Shown: positions 10,553-21,319 of the stretch, piece after piece
How positions within the stretch are numbered: position 1 is the stretch's first letter
How the letters are laid out: each line of letters begins with the position of its first letter
DNA from: Didymodactylos carnosus
Taxonomy: Eukaryota > Rotifera > Eurotatoria > Philodinida > Philodinidae
Length of the DNA stretch: 35,180 nt
Assembly: GCA_905250885.1 (NCBI GenBank)
Contig: CAJNOQ010001159.1
Coordinates: 1 to 35,180, forward strand
Direction of reading: 5' to 3'
The notes under the pieces: generated by a model
Seen by the model: the letters and a program-made list of their open reading frames with translations, nothing else
Databases searched by the model: none
What the model was told of the DNA's origin: nothing
Made by a program: the position numbers and the translations under genes

Positions 10553-11831
10553 ACAAGTTCAATGGATTATTTCATCATATCGCTGTTATAAAGTGCAAGC
10601 GAATCAACTTAGTGTTTCTTTGTATAGTTTAATTTTTCATATATATAAGCAAATATCTTTTCTTCCTGCTGGTAGTTGTAATGTTTAACTTTCTTCCTGA
10701 AGAATACAAACGAGAAAGGTGCATAAGCCCGATTTATTTACCGAGTTATTAGTATTGTCAACTCTAAAATGTCATTCTTAGTATTGTTGCATATCTGGTT
10801 TCTCGAAATTCGATACTTTTCGAATTCACAGATGTGGGCTCCGAACAAAAATTCTTTTATTTTTTTCTCGTAACGTATACCGATAATTTTTAGTATGGTG
10901 TAATCGACTATCCTTAGTACGACGATAATCTCAGAATTTGAAAATATGCTGTGTTCTCTAAAACCATTGATAGGATTACTTCATCCTGTATATTCGAGTG
11001 GTGATCGCTGTGCTCCGGAGATCAGACAGCCTCGTTGTCATTCAAAATAGTATAGTGGTATGTAAAACATCATGCACTATTCGGCTTTGTGAAACCGAAA
11101 AAAAATCATAAAGAATAAGCTCCGTTTTGAGGACTTGCAGTTACCGTTATTTCTAACTGAAACCCAACGAGAAAACTACCATAAATATAATTTGACGTGT
11201 TCTGTAAAACTGTATTGCAGTTTTGTGCGCAATGAAATACTTAATTTAGTTTAAGAAGAATAAGTTCGACGTTTTGAGTTGAGTTTTCATATGACAATTT
11301 AATCACAAATTATGAAGTTTTGATTTTATAAGAAATCTTTAGTAGACATGGTTGAATAAATACAAAGTTGATTATATAGAAATTTTTCCTTTTTTCTGGT
11401 TTGAATTGGTAATATTAATAACTCGGTAAATAAATGGAGGAAAAACAGGCTATGTGCCTTCTGGTGTTTCTTAATAGAGGTTTCACAGCTACAAAAAACA
11501 TAAACTGAAATTAAAAATCTGTTAGAATTGATTTTCTTTATGGGAACACCTTTGATTAATATGTACCTGCGCCACTCGCTAATTAGCTATATCTGTATCC
11601 TCCAATGTCTTTTCCGTATTTGAAATGTGTAAAATTATCGAGCATCTCTATTACTTAGAATAGTGGTGAGATTTGAACATCTCATTACATTAATATGATA
11701 AAAAACGTAAAATAAAATTGAAAAAAAAAATCAACAAAATCTGCAAGTTCAATGACAATTGACTGAAAAGAAAATTAACAAAAATAACTTTTGACACAAA
11801 AAAAAACATAAAACCATCATTCCAATGACTG
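10553..11831. other. Intergenic, nothing recognised
   Basis: This is the space between the convergent 139-aa gene and the DENND2-type gene. It is AT-rich with poly-A runs near 11720 and 11800. I see no open frame of note, repeat with clear ends, or RNA gene. Confidence 0.4.
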
Positions 11832-14456
11832 TCATTGTTTGTTTGATTGATTTACTGAATGCATGACTTCTTTAGCATAATCTTTTGCGTATTTTTCTAA
11901 TATATCAATTTGTTCTCGAAACTCATCACCCGATTTATTATCCAATGATGATGATGTTTGTCGAAATAAATTTGTTAACGTACTTGCTGTCGTATTACTT
12001 TCATTATCTTTTTCTTCTCGCTGTTGTTGATAGACTTTTTCACGCCGATATTCTGATAATCTTTTACAAAATAACGATCGTTCTATATCACGTTCATAAT
12101 TGAAATCATCAAGAAATTTCATGAACATCATGCCTATAGTACAAGACGAAGAAAAGCATTGCTTAGAATTGAAATTTTTCTATGTGTGTTATCATCTATT
12201 TCAACACTTTTTATAGAAAAAAAAGTACTATTTTTTAGGATGTGGTACATACCGTGAATAAAATCATTCAGAAATGGAACGTACGATCTGTGTGACTGTG
12301 CTATAAGAAAATCGTCCGAAAAAAATTCATAATCAAATTTTCTCATTGACTTTTGTCTTGGTAATGATGGTTTATTTAAATGGTTTGGATCTAATTGAGT
12401 TTTATCAAATAATTTTGAGCTTGATGGTGAGGAACAGGATGATAACGATAAATCCAAGGTGTCAATTGCTGTTATCGATGATAACGTTGTTGTTGAACTT
12501 GTCGGGGATAGATTAACAATGCCGCTGTCTTGATCAGCGTCCTTACTAAAATAGTCTTTATTTATTTGAAAATGAAAATTACTGCTGTTATCATCGGTTG
12601 ACGTTGTACGGTTACGTTGATAAAAGTCGGGTAATTTATATAATAATTCAACAAATACTCGTAAGAATGCTTCTGATACGGCAATATTCAATAAATTCTC
12701 ATTCATTTTTGATAAACGAAATCGTACAACATATTCGAGCGAACGCAACAATATATGGTATAGGGAGGATGGTAAAACGTTAATGAGATCAGCATCGTCA
12801 AACTCTGTATACAATTTATTATTTTCCAAATCCACAAGCACTGTATCTTCGATCTGTTTTTCTCGCACCCATTGGAGTGAATCATACAAAAACCCATAAA
12901 AGAAGGGAAATGGTGTTTCACAAATATCTTTGCACCATAAAGTTGGCATCAATGAAACAAATGGATAAGGCCAAGTAAATGGATAAAGTAAACCATGAAG
13001 GCCAAGACAACACTTTGTTAATATCGAAAGTCCTTTTGCAAAGCAAATAACTCGTTTCGATTTCAACATGGCACAAAACACTTTAATAACATTAACTGGT
13101 GATAATTTTCGAAGTAGTACAGCAAAATAGTCATGATTTATTCGATTGTCTTTTGGCCATGCGTAAAAGAATACTCGACTATTATTTAAAACACATATAA
13201 CAGCTGAAACACCCGGTTTTGGTATTGGTTTTGAATAAAATGATTGCAATAACAATTCACATTCCAATTCACTTGTTAAATAAGCTAAAAGAGACGACAA
13301 ATTGTATTCTTAAATGAGTTTTTTCTAAAACTTTTTTGTTTAACATCTAAACATAGAACGTACCACTTGTTAATTCATTCAATATTGCATTATACAATTT
13401 ATAGCATGAATATGTTGATATTAAACATAAAACGACTGGAAAAGCATGATTTTGAGTTTTTGTAGTAGTCAAACGTCGACAATAACCATATTCAATTTTA
13501 CCATCAGAACAAACACGAGTAAATACAAACGTTGATGAATCAGATACTAATATATCTTTCGTTTGGACGGCTGTTGTTGTCGCTGTTAATTCTGGAAAAC
13601 AAAATCGTTGATAATTTTTTATTTCATCCATAGACACATCTAAAGGATACTGATAGAGTAGATTTTCTTGATCCAATCGTAGTTCGTTTAAAGTAAGAAT
13701 CAAAGCCACTTTATATAGATGCTGTTCGAGGATTTTTTGCTGTTTTGTTAAACAATGTAGACTTTGTGTTGATTTTGACAAATCAGCATATTTGAGTATA
13801 TAAGAATTATTCATATTAAATAGTTGTTCATCATATGATACACCATTTATTTCAATATCTGATTTAGAATCGGACAATAAACTTAGACGTTTGAAAAAAC
13901 CAATAACATTCATTACCGCTTGTTTTGATTGCATAATACGACGTTTTCTTTGAAGCTGTTCGTTTAGATTGTCTGAATGACTAACTTCTGAGTAGGCACC
14001 TGATATAGATGAGGAACAATCTGGTAATAGTACTTGATAATCTGGTATCGGTAAGGGACTTTCTGAAATAGAAATAAGACAGGAAAATGTTCGAAGAGCA
14101 ATGAAAAAACTGTAAGACGATTTACCAATGCTATCTTCTTTTTGTAGTCTATCATCCGTTTTTAACGGCTCTTTTTCGATAACCTGATTCAAATTTAACG
14201 GCACAGTCGTCCTGCAAAGTGTCGATGATGAAATTTTGAAACTTGGATTGGATAATGATAAAAAATAATCGTCTTCATTAAAACCTGAATAACTTTTTGA
14301 ACGATAAATAAATTTTTGTTTATTACTATTATCGTTTTGATCGTTCCCGAATGTTGGTATCAGTATAAGACTTTTGTTATTGTTTGTTGGTAAATCATCA
14401 AGAGAGTCCAATGACTGAGTTAAATTACGTACCAGACTTTGCCAATTTGATGACAT
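11832..14456 (-). CDS. DENND2: DENN domain protein, DENND2-like Rab exchange factor
   Basis: Four exons, 14456-14126, 14062-13364, 13284-12253 and 12133-11832, join in frame to 787 aa. The start is the first ATG in the frame (MSSNWQSL). Residues 1-220 are low-complexity. Residues 224-343 are the upstream DENN module (LYKVALILTL, RFCFPE, TFVFTRVCSDGKIEYGYCRR). Residues about 344-525 are the core DENN domain (PVNVIKVFCAMLKSKRVICF, LLYPFTWPYPFVSLMP). The downstream DENN part is interrupted by about 90 Ser/Thr-rich residues. It resumes at SYVPFLNDFIHG and ends in a charged helix (ERSLFCKRLSEYRREK), as DENND2 proteins do. DENND2 proteins activate Rab9-type GTPases in endosome-to-Golgi traffic; that substrate is family knowledge, not seen here. 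The first intron is 63 nt with no stop, so its retention would add 21 residues in frame. The exact paralogue (A-D) cannot be told. Confidence 0.85.
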
Positions 14457-15412
14457 TTCAAGGACGACTAAGTAATAAAAGTTCGTCTTATTCCCGAAAT
14501 AATTAACAGATTTATATTGTAGAGACAAAAAAATTTACGGATGCAGAAGGAATATTTTAAATTTTGATAATGTGGGCAATTTTTTATATTGACCTAAGAA
14601 TTATTAAGTAGTGTAGTGTACGTTCAAATATGTAAATTGTAGCTGGCAAGAGGTGTCAAGAGGACGATATAGTAGTTTATGACTAGTAGAAAATGGACTA
14701 TTTTGTTAGTTCTCTTACCATTCTTTAAATTTGTATAGGTTCTAAAGCCGGAAAAAATATAATACAAAACAAATATACAATATTCACGTAAAATATTTTT
14801 GACGTACAGAACAAAGAACGGACAGACAGAGTTTATGTTTTTATTACTTAAGAAATAAACTTGCTTTTTTTCACTTTTCGAATGAAAAAAAAAAATATCA
14901 CAAATATTTTGACTTTTTCTACTGAAACACAGAACCATCTGCGAAAATATTTTTTCTTACTTCAAAAAAGTTTTTTTAAACCAAATAGTAAATCTTATAA
15001 TTATCGGTTATATTACGTATCGACAAAACGACAGAGGTCGTAAGCAAACACCACATTTCTAAACTTTAGTTTTTCAAAATTCTTATATAAAATCTTATTG
15101 AAGAAGACGAAGATTAGATTAGACATCCATCTCTCTAAGATAGAACTAATAAAGTTCATGATTCCATCATAGCAGGCGTTTCGTTTCTACAACTTGATAC
15201 ATCTAAATTGCAGAACTAGATTTAGCAAATCGCTATAAGATCTTTTTATTTGACAATGAGACAAATCAGATATCTCCGTTTCAATATGAAAAAGATTATA
15301 TATAAAAAAATTACAGCAATATTTCAACTGGATGTGCAAAAAAAAGGTTTGACACGTCGTATCAAAATAAAACTAAAACATGACAAAGTGAAACAAACAT
15401 CTAGTAACTTAT
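14457..15412. other. Intergenic, 5' region of DENND2-like gene and 3' region of HYLS1
   Basis: No gene is supported. On the minus strand the frame stays open upstream of the DENND2 start. A good splice acceptor (TTTATTACTTAG) lies just before that ATG, so a non-coding 5' exon may sit further upstream. The remaining open stretches (about 60-100 codons) are AT-rich noise. Confidence 0.35.
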
Positions 15413-17865
15413 TTAAAAAATTAAATCATCATTTCTAAATGGTTGCAGACTAAATTTGTTGGGATTCGCTAAAGCATAACGAATTTCCCATCGAAGTGAC
15501 GAACGTTTCTTCTCCGTTGGAACAACATAATTATTCACACGAGGTGGCATCTTTCGCTAAAACGAAAAATTTAACGATTTCTTAATTATATAGGAGTATC
15601 ATCCATTTCTCCGCAAGATCTGAGGTACGTAGCTGTTCCCTCTTCACTGAAATTGTGATCAAGAGGAAACGTGTGGATGCCCTAGTCAAAGGACTCATAC
15701 TATGAGTACGACTTCACTCATAATTCATCCATGAGCGCTCATATGAATTCTACTAACAATTTTTGAGTATTTTTACTCAGTGACTACTCAGTTACTCATG
15801 CAATTACTCAGAAAATATTCATTCACTGTTGTATTTTTTTCAAAAATGAAACTGTATACAGAACGTAGAATTTGGTAAAGAAACATAGAATATTTATATT
15901 ACTTATTTCTCGCTGATCTCTCTGTATATTGTCAGAGATGGACTGGTCTGTGAATAGACTTGTAGTTCAACTCTGTTTGCCTGAGATCACTCCTCTATAT
16001 GAATAATACCAAATGAACAATACTCATGAGTATTTTGCCAAAAGTTATATGAGTACTCATAGTCGTACCTATAGTACTTATTACTCACTCATGGGTATTT
16101 AATGAGTAAAAAAATGTATAAGTACTCTTGTGTACTTCTCACCTTTTTCAGTATGAGTATTATGCATCTGAGTACTTACACTTGAGTACATTCAGTAGGA
16201 TAACAAAATTGAAAACTCATATTATCGTGTTAAAAGTTCTCTTTTATATGAATAGTTCCGCTTTTGGAATTGTCAACGATTATTGGTAAAATATTTTAGT
16301 AAACCCTACTGCTGCAATAATTCACAACATTTAAAATTCTAAATTGAAAGTTTATCATAACTTATTCACGTCAGAGCTATTGCGCTCTCTATAAAATTTT
16401 ATGCGGCAGTTTGCCTCTAGCATACAAAATGAGCATCGCTGTATTACATATGTCAAACTGTCAATCAGCAAAATCACACATATTATCTGTGTAACTCACT
16501 TTTATCGGTACATCATGACGTCGTAGTAATTGGTCTCTAACTGACCATCTCAAACTTTGATGTGACTTTTCACCAGGAGCGCGTTGAGATTGCCACTGAT
16601 TTTTGTAGTAGGAATATAACTGAACAGAATCACTATTGTTATTGAAACTACTATTTGAACGTCGAATTGAAGAGGCTGACGACGATGGACGAATAACTAA
16701 AAACAGAAATCAATAAACAAACTACCACTGGACGACGAAGGAATAGGTTTTTCTCAGCAAAAGACGATTAAATACAGTTCAGACGTTTACTTACATGATT
16801 TGACTGCATGAACGGTATTTGATGACGAACAAGTCTAAACGAATATCGTATTTATACCAATATTTCACTCTTGCTCAGTTTCAAAATACACAAAATTGAG
16901 TACCTGATCACTATAATCTGATCGTGTATCATCATTATCATTTTTTATACGACAAGTGTTTCGGAACTTATTGTTACTATGTAATGAATGATTCAAATAA
17001 TCTCCATCGCGCGTATCAATAATTGAGCTTGTTTCTAAAATAACAAAGTTAATATTCTAATTCGTTTAACTATACTTTATTTACCGGATCTAGACTCATC
17101 GAATACAGTTGCTGCTCCATTGTGATGTCTACAATAATAATAACCTGTATTTATTCTGAGACTGAGAAGCACCTCTCTATCATACCTTAAAACTTTTCGT
17201 CGAACTATTCTTTGAGATGATTGGCTGTGATTATCATCATCATCATCATCATCATTATTCACATTGCTTATATAATTCTGTTTTGTTCTGGATGTTCTGA
17301 ATATAAAGGAAAACTGTCATTTCTTATTTTTTTAAACAGATGACCCATATAACTTACGATAACCTTGGAGTGATTGATTGTGTATTTATTGCATCGATGA
17401 GACTTTCGTCGTCAACGTCGTTATAGTTATCTTCATTATCTGACTGTGTCTGTCTGTTAATTGGATGGATCTAATATATGGAGTGGTCGAATTATTGCTA
17501 AATCAAGACATACCAAGAAAAGAACTTACTGTGAAATCAACATTTGATTGCACATTTCGTTTTTGATCAACTTTAACTAGAACAAAAGAACCGGACTTTG
17601 ATGCAATGGTGCTCAAAACTAATGAAATAACAATACTTTTTTCTTGTTCGCGTTTAGCTTTGTCATTATGAGCTAAATTGGACAGATCTAAATCCAATGA
17701 AAAACAGATTTGAAGTACTAAGAAAAATGGAATGTGTCATTCACCTTTTTGAAACTGAAGCAATGTTTGTTTTGATACACCATCATAGCCACATCGAGCT
17801 AATTCTTGACGAATTTCTTCGAGTGAAAATAGAGTATTATCTGTAGAATTGGAACGATAAGTCAT
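15413..17865 (-). CDS. HYLS1: HYLS1 centriolar protein
   Basis: Nine exons join in frame to 352 aa: 17865-17745, 17687-17530, 17470-17358, 17296-17186, 17128-17085, 17034-16904, 16834-16795, 16696-16500 and 15556-15413. All introns are GT-AG; seven are 51-98 nt, but the last is 943 nt. An N-terminal helical segment (LEEIRQELARCGYDGVSKQT) comes first. A run of seven Asp (146-152) precedes the basic motif RIVRRKVLR (160-168), matching the KRKVLRR region of vertebrate HYLS1. Near the C-terminus are PGEKSHQSLRWSVRDQL (box with L288-R293) and NNYVVPTEKKRSSLRWEIR (L326-R331), both close to human HYLS1. The protein is a centriole component needed for cilium formation. Two exons are tiny (44 and 40 nt). 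Identification is firm; the length is slightly above the human 299 aa. Confidence 0.9.
15682..16198. mobile_element. hAT-like MITE in last HYLS1 intron
   Basis: The 515-bp stretch is packed with ACTCAT and ATGAGT words in both orientations. The ends CTAGTCAAAGGACTCA (15682-15697) and, reverse-complemented, CTACTGAATGTACTCA (16183-16198) agree at 12 of 16 bases. Possible flanking octamers GGATGCCC and GGATAACA agree at 5 of 8, so the target duplication is weak. It is non-coding. It explains why this intron is much longer than the others of HYLS1. Confidence 0.45.
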
Positions 17866-18600
17866 TCGAATATTTTAACAATACCGACGAAATCTTTTTT
17901 TCTAAAACATAATGAAAATGTCAGATCGCGATCGAAGAAACACGCAGTTGCTCGCAGTATAATGATATTTCTTTTAACGCATTTTCTATGCGTTAACGAA
18001 TCTATCTATCACACCAACAACTTTTCATTCGCAGTCTGTATACGCTGAACAGCAAGGCTTTTACAAAGACTTTGTGTTATAATGCATCGACTAAACAAAG
18101 AGAGAAAATTTGCTAAAAAAATACGCTTTCAAATGGGATTCATTTATGAAAAAAATGTAACCATCACAGTGCCTCTGTAAAAATCATTTCTGATTCGCGA
18201 TCACATTATCTAAATGGACCAATTCCATGCTTTTCAATTCGTATTGGATGATCAAGACAAATTAAGCAAGCTACGAACTATGTATATAAGGACAACATGA
18301 TTTATCGAAAAACTTCAGAATTTTTTCCATGACTTCTTGAAATGTGAACTTCGACTTATCGTTAGTCTAAATATCTTTGGGACTGCATCTAAGAGTCCTG
18401 GCAAGCAGACAGGTACTGTTCAGACCAAAATTTCGCCGGTATGGACTCTGACTAACAGACAGTTTTACTGCATTGAACACATGAACACACTCAAAAGAAA
18501 ACTGAAAAAATGTTCAGAAGAGGATTTGTACTCATATCGCTTGTTCAGCAAAAATACCATTTCATTAATCACGATTAACCGAGCATTTTGTGCCAGTTCG

Positions 18601-18666
18601 CGGTTAATTGTGGTTAACTGGACGGTTAATTGTGGTTAACTGGACGGTTAACCGAGGTTAATTGGC
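18601..18666 (+). repeat. 22-bp tandem repeat, about three copies
   Basis: The unit CGGTTAATTGTGGTTAACTGGA occurs identically at 18601-18622 and 18623-18644; a diverged third copy runs to about 18666. Each unit is itself two GGTTAA half-units. Related words (GATTAACCGAG) lie just upstream near 18570. This may be the subterminal array of a DNA transposon whose ends I cannot place. Confidence 0.65.
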
Positions 18667-19847
18667 GGTTTGATAAACATGGGCTAGATATGCAGATTTC
18701 AAAGGTTCGAATATCCATTTTGAGTGCTGAACTTGGTCCTGCGTTTAATGTTAGAGAAAAGCATTCTCTTACTACTAGAGACTTCCAGAAAGCCTTTCAA
18801 AAACAAGTAATTCGTATTAATTTTTAAAACTTTTGTTAAAATCCAGAATATACGGCACTGGAGTATAGTTGAAATTTTGGTGTAGTCTGGATTGATTTTG
18901 ACTAAGTTATGATAAAAAAATTTCGATGAAAATAGCATGAAGTGGGATATTTCATCTACTATAGGTTGTCACCAGGTATGAAATTCTTCTGAAAATAAAT
19001 GTTGCCACGAGACTCAACATAGTCGAACATCTATGTCCCAAGTTATTTTTAAGGTTATCAGAGTTAATCGGGCTGAGATAGGTAGGTCAGCAACGTAGGG
19101 GGCCCAGCAAAACCTATGCGCTAAGAAAACCATGACACCTAGCGGTCTCGGACTTGTTTAATTTTTTAGAGGATACTTTTGGTTATTTAACCATGTAACT
19201 TAAGCTGAACATTTATTTGGATTTGGGTAACTGGCGTCGTTGTCTTGTTTTCATTTGTCATGTACCCAGATTGATATTCAAACTTTTGAAACCCGCATAT
19301 CTATGTGAATATATGGTTCTTATTACACGATGGTGAAAACCGTGTGTTTCCATCACTTTTTATTCTCAACTTATTCAAAATATAACCACGATCATTCGAT
19401 ATTGCATTAGACAGTGATCTACAGTTTATTAAATACAAGCGGCTAGTTAAGAGCAACAGTAGCAGACAACATTATGAAACATGCATATCTCTTGTAATAA
19501 ACAGAAATACTAACACGCATAGTTTTGAAAGAACAAGTAAGTACAACAGCAGAACAGAGAATAATGAGTAAACAATAATAATCTACTTTAATGAAGCAGT
19601 GGTTTGATGAAAACGAAGTGAATTAGTAATGATAGTTGTAGATAAATTGTCGATACATTCGCTATTAACATTTGTAAACATTTCAAAAAATTCCTGCTGC
19701 ATGAAAACAAGCTTCTAATTGTTGCTTGTTCATCTTCTCTACTGCTGTATTAACTTATTCTTTCGTACTAAACGCTCTATACGAGTTGATGTGTTTGTTT
19801 GTTATAAAAGATATGCATGTTTTATAATATTATGTCTGCTAATATTG

Positions 19848-20188
19848 CACTTAAATACCTTCTGAATAAGTAAGTGTACTTGACCCCAAGTAGATATGTG
19901 CAAGACGCCCTAACCTTACTCTACAAGATAGGATAGAGTAACCGTTACCCTGCATACCTCTGGGTCCAAGGCTTCCATAATGAAACTGGTACTTGCCTTG
20001 GTTTTCAGAAATAAATTTATCTGTAGGTATTTTCTCATTGGCAAGTACTTTCACAAAGTGCTTTGTAGTAATAAAATCAAGTATTTCAGTCTTGAAGTAC
20101 CTATAAAAGTTTATGGCAAGTAAGTAGTTTTGAAAATACTTGTCAATTTTTTCGGATAATCATGTACTTAGATCAAGTATTTCCACTA
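19848..20188. mobile_element. MITE-like element with AAGTA/TACTT words
   Basis: The left end (CACTTAAATACCTT, then AAGTA) and the reverse-complemented right end (TAGTGGAAATACTT, then AAGTA) share AAATAC and AAGTA blocks. TACTTG or CAAGTA occurs at least eight times inside, in both orientations. Candidate flanking octamers TAATATTG and TAGGATTG agree at 6 of 8, but the exact ends are uncertain. No transposase is present. Confidence 0.35.
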
Positions 20189-21055
20189 GGATTGTTTGAA
20201 GCTTAATAAAATGAGCACAATAATAACTAATTTAAACAGCGCAACTATGAACGCAGATTTAATAAGTGTTGCATCCTATATGCGAAACCTAAGTGGAATC
20301 TAATGAAAACAGCAATCAAACACATCCGAAAGGAATTTCATTTCACTCCAATCTTACAAAAAACTTCAAAATTTAAAGTCACATCTTGACAAAACAAAGA
20401 GACGTGCACATGTATGGTTATACGCAGTGCATAAAAAAAAGACAGTCTTCACCTGTCATTAAAGACCGTACAATGTTGATCTAACTCAGATTTTGTGTCA
20501 TGTGCGCTACACCTCAACAAAGGGTACGTTTTTTTTGCAGTGCAAGCAAGCGTGCGTTATTAATACAATATATATCGATAATCAAAAGGGTAAGCAAAAT
20601 TTCTTTTTCGTTTTTTTTGTCATAGTTGACAATGAGTTACATAGGAAAAACTAAATTTCAGGTGTTTCGATAAGTCACTTTTGCGTAAAAAATTTCAAAA
20701 ATACTAATTTTTGAAAATGATCAAAAATGTGTAAAATTTTGAAGAAAATGCTATAAAAGACTAGTTTTAGTATTTATAAAATATAAAATGACTCTTGTCC
20801 AAGGCAAGCAGAACAGAGAATGCTTCGCTAGGACCTAACTAGTGTTTTCATTTATTGTAACGAAATATCGCCTCTCCTCTCATTCGCTTCCTCATTCCCA
20901 CCAGTTATGTTCAGCACTCTATCCGTTAATCACTCTCATCGTTCAGTCTGTCATGTATTCTGTCTTTATGTATCTTCAATATCCCACTCATTGTTTAATC
21001 CTCTATTCTTATTTCATTGTCTTCTGCATTATATGTGCAAAGATGTGTTAGTAAG

Positions 21056-21175
21056 GCTGAAGTGAAACTAAGTGACATTTTAAATAGCTCAATGGAAGCA
21101 AAACAAGGGAAGTGACACCTAATGTTTCGAAGTGACTAAGTGGCATATGAATGCCATTCTGAAGTGTGTTCACCT
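21056..21175 (+). repeat. GAAGTGAC / AAGTG word cluster
   Basis: GAAGTGA or AAGTGAC occurs five times in 120 bases in the same orientation, plus a GAAGTGTG. It ends about 150 bases before the RPAP3 start. It could be one half of a transposon end array or a binding-site cluster; the sequence does not decide. Confidence 0.35.
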
Positions 21176-21319
21176 ATTTTGGAGGTTTTTTCCCTCTTAG
21201 ATTCAGCCTAACAAAAAATCTTTGTAATGGATGTTTACTGCTAATGAACATATTTTATTATTCTAGATTTACAGTAGTTCATCGTTTATCTATTTCTTTT
21301 TAAATTAAAAAACTTTAAC

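Larger units (their letters stand above)
17866..21319. other. Repeat-rich intergenic DNA between divergent HYLS1 and RPAP3
   Basis: The 3.4 kb between the two divergent starts carries no gene I can support. It holds a 22-bp tandem repeat, a MITE-like stretch and a GAAGTGAC word cluster, listed separately. Short ORFs at 18337-18827 and 20842-21051 cross these repeats or low-complexity DNA and resemble nothing. Promoters of both genes should lie at the two edges, but no defined element is recognisable. Confidence 0.4.

Noticed and set aside
14624-15438. Several 60-100 codon frames on both strands between the DENND2-like gene and HYLS1
   Set aside because: Low-complexity AT-rich translations (runs of Lys, Phe, Asn, Tyr) without splice context or family signal.
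18337-18827. Two overlapping plus-strand frames of 100 and 65 codons
   Set aside because: They run across the 22-bp tandem repeat and change frame within it; there is no conserved motif.
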